Source: an uncultured Tissierellia bacterium (GTDB lineage Bacteria; Bacillota; Clostridia; Tissierellales; Peptoniphilaceae). Taken from it: 12,125 bases of DNA. The translations under genes and the position numbers were made by a program. Of the stretch, positions 8,001 to 12,125 are shown piece after piece. Under the pieces are notes generated by a model. The model was given only the letters and a program-made list of their open reading frames with translations. It did no database searches and was not told the DNA's origin. Numbering within the stretch: the first letter of the stretch is position 1; each line of letters begins with the position of its first letter. The DNA lies in contig CABTZP010000035.1 of NCBI GenBank assembly GCA_902489375.1, positions 1 to 12,125 of the forward strand, written 5' to 3'.

Positions 8001-8188
8001 AGGTTGCGGACCGAATCCATATCACCTTTACGGCGGACGACGAAATCGCCCAATCATTTGAAAATTATGCTTCCATGATTCAGGAAAATACCCTTGCTTT
8101 GAAAATCGAAAGAAAGGAAAAGTCGGATCAGGAGCCTGTGGATATTAACGGTCATCGCGTTGTTTTTACGCTTGAGCGGATTCAATAA
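5075..8188 (+). CDS. ileS: isoleucyl-tRNA synthetase, type 2, with GxHH signature
   Basis: IleRS charges tRNA-Ile with isoleucine in the cytoplasm and hydrolyses misactivated valine. Starting at TTG 5075 the protein has 1037 residues, the usual length of type 2 (eukaryote-like) bacterial IleRS. The class I signature reads GVHH (53-56) inside PTANGRPGVHHV, so the first and third positions of HxGH are swapped. The second signature KMSKS is intact at 591-595. The CP1 editing domain has TTTPWT (about 220-225) and GTGVVHTAPAFGEDD (about 313-327), including the acidic residues of the editing site. Paired cysteines C180/C183 with C388/C391, and C460/C463 with C501/C504, look like two zinc sites. There is no C-terminal four-cysteine zinc module as in type 1 enzymes. 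No T-box leader, the common control of ileS in Bacillota, is visible upstream. Confidence 0.95.
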   Translation: MTYQELPKVREGELSLVDQWKEMDLLHRAWTEREDGPTYVFYDGPPTANGRPGVHHVISRTLKDMTCRFKTMQGYKVRRKAGWDTHGLPVEIQVEKELGFHNKQQIEDYGIEKFNQKCRDSVFLYSDLWRKMSEQMAYLCDMDNPYITLNNDYIETVWHLIDSFFKDGLVYKGAKILPYCPRCGTGLASHEVAQGYQEDKVTTVYAKFPVKGKDHLYFLAWTTTPWTLLSNVCLTVHPDVDYVYVEQGEDQLILAKDLMESALRKEYGPVKVLKQCKGKDLEYMEYDQLLPFIKVPGKAFFVTCADYVTTTDGTGVVHTAPAFGEDDYQTGLRYQLPMIQPVGPDGAFDEGPYKGTFVMDADPEVIRYLSDHGLLYARQKIVHNYPHCWRCHTPLIYYAKPSWYIKMSAFREDLVRENNKVNWVPDYIGQGRFGNWLENLKDWAISRSRYWGTPLNIWVCSECGHAQSIGSRQELKEKAKEEVSLDIDLHRPFVDQVHLTCPKCGGTMNREADVLDVWFDSGAMPFAQLHYPFEHKDELDGFFPADFICEGIDQTRGWFYTLMAISVLYTGKAPYKNVLVNDLVLDKEGQKMSKSKGNTIDPFALFDQYGADAVRFYTLYVSPTWLPTKFDEDGLKEVNAKFFRSLRNIYAMFSLYANTNGMDASLLSVDPMGRPEIDRWLISRYQSLYAFYLENMEAYQYNKVVHAISDFVVEDMSNWYIRRSRDRFWSSEDTLEVQSVFRTTYEVLLGLSKMLAPIIPFLADELYQALTQGKKMDTVHLEYLDKADTSMVDKKLEKKMDLVRKIVNLGRASREDAGIKVRQPLSEIQVDQVFKPIIDDLTGLIKEELNVKNIVFSDHLDELMNIELKPNYKVAGKALGSKIKEFASYLSKAPSHDLLKKLEEGPLHLLLSKEETAIPKDYISVNYQAKEGYDVMMEGEVSVVLDTALTEELIEEGYVREFISRVQKQRKENGYQVADRIHITFTADDEIAQSFENYASMIQENTLALKIERKEKSDQEPVDINGHRVVFTLERIQ

Positions 8189-8229
8189 AAAAATCAAGAT
8201 CATCAAGAAAAAAGTTTTGATAGTTCAGA

Positions 8230-8267
8230 AAACGCCCGGAAAGAGAACACCACTCATCCGGGCGTTT
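8230..8267 (+). terminator. ileS terminator hairpin
   Basis: AAACGCCCGGA (8230-8240) pairs with TCCGGGCGTTT (8257-8267), an 11-bp stem with a GC-rich core and a 16-base loop, 41 bases after the ileS stop. The following T-run is modest and interrupted (TTTCATTTG). The A-run before the left arm would also allow termination on the opposite strand. It probably ends ileS transcription at least partly. Confidence 0.7.
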
Positions 8268-8270
8268 CAT

Positions 8271-8299
8271 TTGCATAAGGGAAAAAAATTGGATATAAT
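8271..8299 (+). promoter_or_regulatory. upstream rpoB promoter P1
   Basis: TTGCAT (8271-8276) and a consensus TATAAT (8294-8299) are exactly 17 bases apart, with an A-rich spacer. The -35 box starts only three bases after the ileS terminator stem. The predicted transcript start is near 8306, so the RNA would meet the hairpin at 8324-8343 after about 20 bases. The -35 box matches only three of six consensus positions, so strength is uncertain. Confidence 0.55.
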
Positions 8300-8323
8300 A
8301 TAAAAACATTTTTTAAACAGGAA

Positions 8324-8350
8324 CGATTTTTCTTTAAAAATCGCTTTTTT
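8324..8350 (+). terminator. intrinsic terminator / attenuator 1 in rpoB leader
   Basis: CGATTTTT (8324-8331) and AAAAATCG (8336-8343) form an 8-bp stem with a four-base loop, followed by C and six Ts (8345-8350). The stem is AT-rich but the arms are perfect and the T-run is good. Located just after promoter P1, it would limit P1 transcripts to about 45 bases unless read through. Confidence 0.6.
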
Positions 8351-8363
8351 CTTCTGTGATTCA

Positions 8364-8393
8364 TTGACTTTTTCCGTCGATTCGAGCTATACT
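8364..8393 (+). promoter_or_regulatory. rpoB: main rpoB promoter P2
   Basis: TTGACT (8364-8369) and TATACT (8388-8393), spaced by 18 bases, each match five of six consensus positions for the housekeeping sigma factor. This is probably the strongest promoter in the window. The predicted transcript start is near 8400, giving a leader of about 90 bases to the rpoB ATG. That leader includes the hairpin at 8414-8434. Confidence 0.75.
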
Positions 8394-8413
8394 TAATACT
8401 TGCTATTTGTAAT

Positions 8414-8438
8414 AATGTGCCTAATTGGCACATTTTTT
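8414..8438 (+). terminator. intrinsic terminator / attenuator 2 in rpoB leader
   Basis: AATGTGCC (8414-8421) and GGCACATT (8427-8434) form a perfect 8-bp stem with the five-base loop TAATT, running into a six-T tract (8433-8438). It sits about 14 bases after the predicted P2 start and 51 bases before rpoB. rpoB expression must therefore pass this terminator-like element, which makes it a candidate attenuator. Confidence 0.7.
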
Positions 8439-8479
8439 GCCTGTTTTAAAAATGGATGTTTCCCCGAAGAGTATGGACA

Positions 8480-8485
8480 AGAGGT
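8480..8485 (+). promoter_or_regulatory. ribosome binding site of rpoB
   Basis: AGAGGT ends four bases before the ATG at 8490 and is the only good Shine-Dalgarno site near the rpoB 5' end. It selects 8490 over the in-frame ATG at 8415, which lies inside the attenuator hairpin and has no such site. Confidence 0.75.
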
Positions 8486-8489
8486 AGCT

Positions 8490-11400
8490 ATGGTATTGCA
8501 CAATCATACAGAAATGTATGGACACACGGCCAGAGAGACTTTTTCCCGCATCCCTCAGGTCTTGGAGCTTCCAAACCTGTTAGCGATCCAGAAGGAGAGC
8601 TTTCAATGGTTTATGGAAGAAGGGCTAAGAGAGGTTCTGGAAGAAATTTCTCCCATTCGCGACTATTCAGGCGGGCTAATTCTTGATTTTATTGATCATC
8701 GTTTTGAAGATCTGCCCGAATATTCGATCGAAGAATCGAAAGAAAGAAACGTTAACTACGCCAGAAAGCTCAAAGTAAAAGTTCGCCTCATTAAAATGGA
8801 AGAGGGCGAAATCAAAGAAGTGAAGGAACAGGAAGTCTATTTTGGGGACATCCCCATGATGACTCCCTCCGGGACGTTCATTATTAATGGAGCGGAGCGG
8901 ATTATTGTTTCTCAGCTGATCCGTTCTCCCGGGGTCTATTATGATCAGGCCTATGATAAGGCCGGAAATACGGAAATCTCTTCCACAGTCATTCCTAACC
9001 GGGGCGCTTGGATCGAATTTGACAACGATGCCAATGGGGTCGTCAATGTGCGAATTGATCGAACCCGAAAGCTTCCCGCAACGACGCTCATCCGTATTCT
9101 TTTATTTGATACCGATGAGGAAATGCTGGACGTTTTTGGAGAAAGCGAGCATCTCAAGCGCACGCTTGAAAAGGAAGTTTCCAAAAATCGAAGCGATGCT
9201 GTCATTGAAATCTATAAAAAACTCAAACCGGGGGACATGGCTTCTATCGAATCAGCCGAACCTCTGATTCGCAATATGTTTTTTGATCATCGCCGCTACG
9301 ATTTGGCTTCCGTCGGCCGCTATAAGTTTAATAAAAAATTAGCTATCTCCTCTCGAATCAACGGAAAAGATCTGGCAAAAGACGCCATTTCTCCGGACGG
9401 TGAAATCATTGCCCGAGCAGGAGAGAGCGTAGATGAGGACCTTGCCCTTGCCATAGAAAATGCCGGGATCAATATTGTTGATATTTATAACAATAAGACC
9501 AGAGAAGAGGTTGTCCGGGTAGTGGGCAATCATTTTGTGGATTACCGGGTCTTTCAGGATCAAATCCCCGATGTTGATCTTTCGACCCTCCGTTTCTCGG
9601 AAAAGATCTACTATCCAGCGATGGAGGAGATCCTTGAGCATTTTGCCCAGGACAGCGAAGGGGAATTTGACAGTCCAAATAAGAAAATTTCCTATATTAA
9701 CAAACATCTTGATGACCTGGCCCCCCATCACATCACCCCCTCGGATATCATGGCTGCTTTCTCCTATCAGCTGAACCTTTACCAGGGGGTAGGACGGACC
9801 GACGATATTGACCATCTGGGAAACCGCCGGGTACGCTGCGTTGGGGAACTTTTGCAAAATCAGTTCCGCATCGGCCTTTCGCGGATGGAAAGAGTTGTCC
9901 GGGAACGCATGACAACGGGGGATCAGGACCTTGCCACCCCACAAAATCTTTTAAATGTTCGCCCCGTGACGGCGGCCGTTAAAGAGTTTTTTGGCTCTTC
10001 CCAGCTCTCTCAGTTTATGGATCAAACCAATCCCATGTCGGAGCTGACCCACAAAAGAAGACTTTCTGCGCTGGGCCCCGGCGGCCTTTCCAGAGACCGT
10101 GCGGGAGCGGAAGTGCGAGATGTTCATAATTCCCATTACGGAAGAATTTGTCCGATCGAGACCCCTGAAGGCCCCAATATTGGTCTGATTACATCCCTAA
10201 CCACCTATGGCCATATCAATCAGTACGGCTTTATTGAAACCCCTTACCGAAAAGTTGAGCTGGGAAAGGGCCGGGTGACCAATGAAATTGTCTATTTAAC
10301 CGCCGATGAGGAAGACCGCTTTATCAAGGCTCAGGCCAACGAACTCTTGGACGAAAATGGCTATTTTGTCAATGACCGGGTTTCCGGACGAGGGATTGAT
10401 GCGGTCAACGGCATTTTCCCTAAAGAACAGGTCCACCTCATGGATGTTTCTCCCCAGCAGATCGTCTCCGTTGGGGCGGCCATGATTCCTTTCCTGGAAA
10501 ACGACGACTCAACCCGCGCACTGATGGGGACCAATATGCAGCGTCAGGCCGTTCCCCTGATTAAATCCGAGGCGCCGATCATCGGCACAGGAATTGAGCA
10601 CAAGGCGGCGCTGGATTCCGGCGTTTGCGTACGCGCCCAAATGGACGGGGTGGTCAGTAAAGTTGATGCGACCCAAATCACTATCCATGGCGATGATGGT
10701 CGGGATGAAGATTATGTCATCATGAAATTTCGCAGAGCCAACCAGGGAACCTGCTTTAATCAAAGACCCATCGTCAAGGAAGGACAAAGAGTTAAGGCCG
10801 GAGAGATTATTGCGGACGGGCCATCGACAGACATGGGAGAAATCGCCCTCGGGAAAAACATCCTTATCGCCTTTATGGAATGGGAGGGCTATAACTACGA
10901 AGACGCCATGCTGATTAGTGAGGATCTGGTTGTCAACGATGTGATGACCTCTATCCATATTGAAGAAAGATCCTGTGAAGCCAGGGAAACCAAATTAGGA
11001 CCAGAGGAAATCACCCGGGATATCCCCAATGTCGGGGAAGATATGAGAAAGAACCTGGATGAGGATGGGATTATTCGCATTGGAGCGGAGGTCGTTGCCG
11101 GAGATATTTTAGTCGGAAAAGTCACGCCAAAGGGCGAAACAGAGCTTTCTCCGGAAGAAAGACTTCTTCGGGCGATTTTTGGCGAAAAGGCAAGGGAAGT
11201 GCGCGACGCTTCTTTGAAGGTTCCCCATGGAGAATCCGGCATTGTTGTAGATATCAATCGATATTCTCGGGCCAATGGCGATGAACTGGCGCCGGGCCTG
11301 AATGAAGTTGTTCGGGTCTATGTCGCTTCAAAACGAAAAATTATGGTCGGTGATAAGCTTTGCGGCCGGCATGGCAACAAAGGTGTTGTCTCCCGCATTC

Positions 11401-12125
11401 TTCCTAAAGAGGATATGCCGTTTTTGCCCGACGGGACGCCCATTCAAATCTGCTTGAACCCCCTGGGCATACCTTCTCGAATGAATCTTGGCCAGGTATT
11501 GGAAGTTCACCTTGGCCTGGCGGCGAAAAAACTCGGATGGAGGGTCGCAACGCCGGTTTTTGATGGCGCTCAGGACTATGAAATTGAAGAAGCTCTCCGC
11601 AAGGCCGGATATGATATTTCTGGTCAAATCCACTTACGAGATGGCCGAACCGGAGACTATTTCGACGCCCCGGTTACGGTGGGTTATATGTATATCCTTA
11701 AGCTCCATCATATGGTAGAAGAAAAAATCCATGCCCGCTCAACCGGACCCTATTCCTTAGTTACCCAGCAGCCCCTTGGCGGAAAGGCCCAGTTTGGGGG
11801 CCAGCGCTTCGGAGAAATGGAGGTCTGGGCGCTGGAAGCGTACGGCGCGGCCCATACCCTTCAGGAAATGCTGACGGTAAAATCCGATGATGTGACCGGA
11901 CGTGTGCGGACCTATGAATCCATAGTAAAGGGAGAAAACATTCCTCAGCCTGGCATTCCGGAGAGTTTTAAGGTTCTCATTAAAGAACTTCAGTCTCTGG
12001 CTTTGGATGTCCGCCTCCTCGATGAAGACGAAGACGAAATTCAGCTTCGAAGTGACCTCGACGATGTCACCCGGTTCTCCGAAATCGAGGACATTGATGA
12101 AGGACAAAGCCAGGAGCTTCCCAGC
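8490..12125 (+). CDS. rpoB: RNA polymerase beta subunit, 3'-truncated by the window edge
   Basis: RpoB is the beta subunit of RNA polymerase and forms much of the catalytic cleft. From ATG 8490 there are 1212 codons with no stop, and the frame continues past the right edge. Bacillota RpoB has about 1190-1250 residues and the visible end is already the acidic C-terminal tail, so little is missing. Motifs in order are LELPNLLAIQ with SFQWF near the N-terminus, INGAERIIVSQLIRSPG, the rifampicin-pocket cluster (SSQLSQFMDQ onward), ETPEGPNIGLI, GDKLCGRHGNKG (active-site Lys956), and QPLGGKAQFGGQRFGEMEVW. In the rifampicin cluster Gln508, Asp511, His521 and Ser526 match the E. coli sensitive residues 513, 516, 526 and 531, so sensitivity is predicted. 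rpoC would normally follow. The gene upstream is ileS, not rplL, and two attenuator-like hairpins precede the start. Confidence 0.97.
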   Translation, partial: MVLHNHTEMYGHTARETFSRIPQVLELPNLLAIQKESFQWFMEEGLREVLEEISPIRDYSGGLILDFIDHRFEDLPEYSIEESKERNVNYARKLKVKVRLIKMEEGEIKEVKEQEVYFGDIPMMTPSGTFIINGAERIIVSQLIRSPGVYYDQAYDKAGNTEISSTVIPNRGAWIEFDNDANGVVNVRIDRTRKLPATTLIRILLFDTDEEMLDVFGESEHLKRTLEKEVSKNRSDAVIEIYKKLKPGDMASIESAEPLIRNMFFDHRRYDLASVGRYKFNKKLAISSRINGKDLAKDAISPDGEIIARAGESVDEDLALAIENAGINIVDIYNNKTREEVVRVVGNHFVDYRVFQDQIPDVDLSTLRFSEKIYYPAMEEILEHFAQDSEGEFDSPNKKISYINKHLDDLAPHHITPSDIMAAFSYQLNLYQGVGRTDDIDHLGNRRVRCVGELLQNQFRIGLSRMERVVRERMTTGDQDLATPQNLLNVRPVTAAVKEFFGSSQLSQFMDQTNPMSELTHKRRLSALGPGGLSRDRAGAEVRDVHNSHYGRICPIETPEGPNIGLITSLTTYGHINQYGFIETPYRKVELGKGRVTNEIVYLTADEEDRFIKAQANELLDENGYFVNDRVSGRGIDAVNGIFPKEQVHLMDVSPQQIVSVGAAMIPFLENDDSTRALMGTNMQRQAVPLIKSEAPIIGTGIEHKAALDSGVCVRAQMDGVVSKVDATQITIHGDDGRDEDYVIMKFRRANQGTCFNQRPIVKEGQRVKAGEIIADGPSTDMGEIALGKNILIAFMEWEGYNYEDAMLISEDLVVNDVMTSIHIEERSCEARETKLGPEEITRDIPNVGEDMRKNLDEDGIIRIGAEVVAGDILVGKVTPKGETELSPEERLLRAIFGEKAREVRDASLKVPHGESGIVVDINRYSRANGDELAPGLNEVVRVYVASKRKIMVGDKLCGRHGNKGVVSRILPKEDMPFLPDGTPIQICLNPLGIPSRMNLGQVLEVHLGLAAKKLGWRVATPVFDGAQDYEIEEALRKAGYDISGQIHLRDGRTGDYFDAPVTVGYMYILKLHHMVEEKIHARSTGPYSLVTQQPLGGKAQFGGQRFGEMEVWALEAYGAAHTLQEMLTVKSDDVTGRVRTYESIVKGENIPQPGIPESFKVLIKELQSLALDVRLLDEDEDEIQLRSDLDDVTRFSEIEDIDEGQSQELPS

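Noticed and set aside
8431..8454. CATTTTT/AAAAATG pairing as an antiterminator competing with attenuator 2
   Set aside because: The pairing is perfect over 7 bp, but it is nearly all A-U and its right arm is made after the terminator has already formed, so it could not prevent termination in time. It may be chance in AT-rich sequence.
8456..8686. Plus-strand 76-codon frame overlapping the rpoB start
   Set aside because: It is a shadow of rpoB in another frame with no ribosome site and no recognisable features.
9339..9944. Open frame of 201 codons on the minus strand inside rpoB
   Set aside because: It is entirely antisense to conserved rpoB codons, has no recognisable domain, and similar antisense frames occur throughout rpoB and ileS as by-products of codon bias.

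Overview
The window looks like chromosomal housekeeping DNA from a Bacillota (Firmicutes) bacterium of middling GC content. Shine-Dalgarno sites are strong and AGGAGG-like, GTG and TTG starts are used, promoters are sigma-A-like, and RpoB reads closest from memory to the Bacillus type. rpoB follows ileS here, not rplL. That separation from the L10/L12 genes is reminiscent of Erysipelotrichia and Mollicutes, but this placement is a low-confidence inference. No mobile element, CRISPR array, tRNA or rRNA was seen.

Layout. (1) Bases 1-1895, plus strand: the 3' part of comEC, a DNA-uptake channel with a metallo-beta-lactamase-like domain; its 5' end lies outside the window. (2) Bases 1791-2915, minus strand: rodA, the peptidoglycan glycosyltransferase of the SEDS family, convergent with comEC and overlapping its 3' end by 105 bp. 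(3) Bases 2916-3024: a short divergent promoter region with a palindromic -10 box. (4) Bases 3025-3678 and 3675-4967, plus strand: nth (endonuclease III) and an HI0933/BaiN-type flavoprotein, which overlap by four bases and are probably translationally coupled. (5) Bases 4968-5074: a short leader with an extended -10 promoter, a hairpin and a 10-bp palindrome, but no T-box. (6) Bases 5075-8188: ileS, a type 2 isoleucyl-tRNA synthetase starting at TTG. (7) Bases 8189-8489: a regulatory region with an ileS terminator and two successive promoter-plus-terminator units. (8) Bases 8490-12125: rpoB, running off the right edge with 1212 codons visible.

The two most interesting points are these. First, the IleRS class I signature is GVHH (pattern GxHH) and not HxGH. 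This swapped signature is known in a subset of type 2 IleRS enzymes and is linked to extreme mupirocin resistance. Second, the rpoB leader has two sigma-A-like promoters, each followed about 20-25 bases after its -10 box by an intrinsic-terminator hairpin. This suggests that RNA polymerase beta-subunit synthesis is controlled by premature termination. A probable single-base frameshift at the comEC 3' end, which would explain its long antisense overlap with rodA, also deserves checking.

The genes belong to separate processes: DNA uptake, cell elongation, base-excision repair, an uncharacterised flavoprotein redox activity, isoleucine charging and transcription. Apart from the nth-flavoprotein pair, the sequence gives no sign that they form one pathway.
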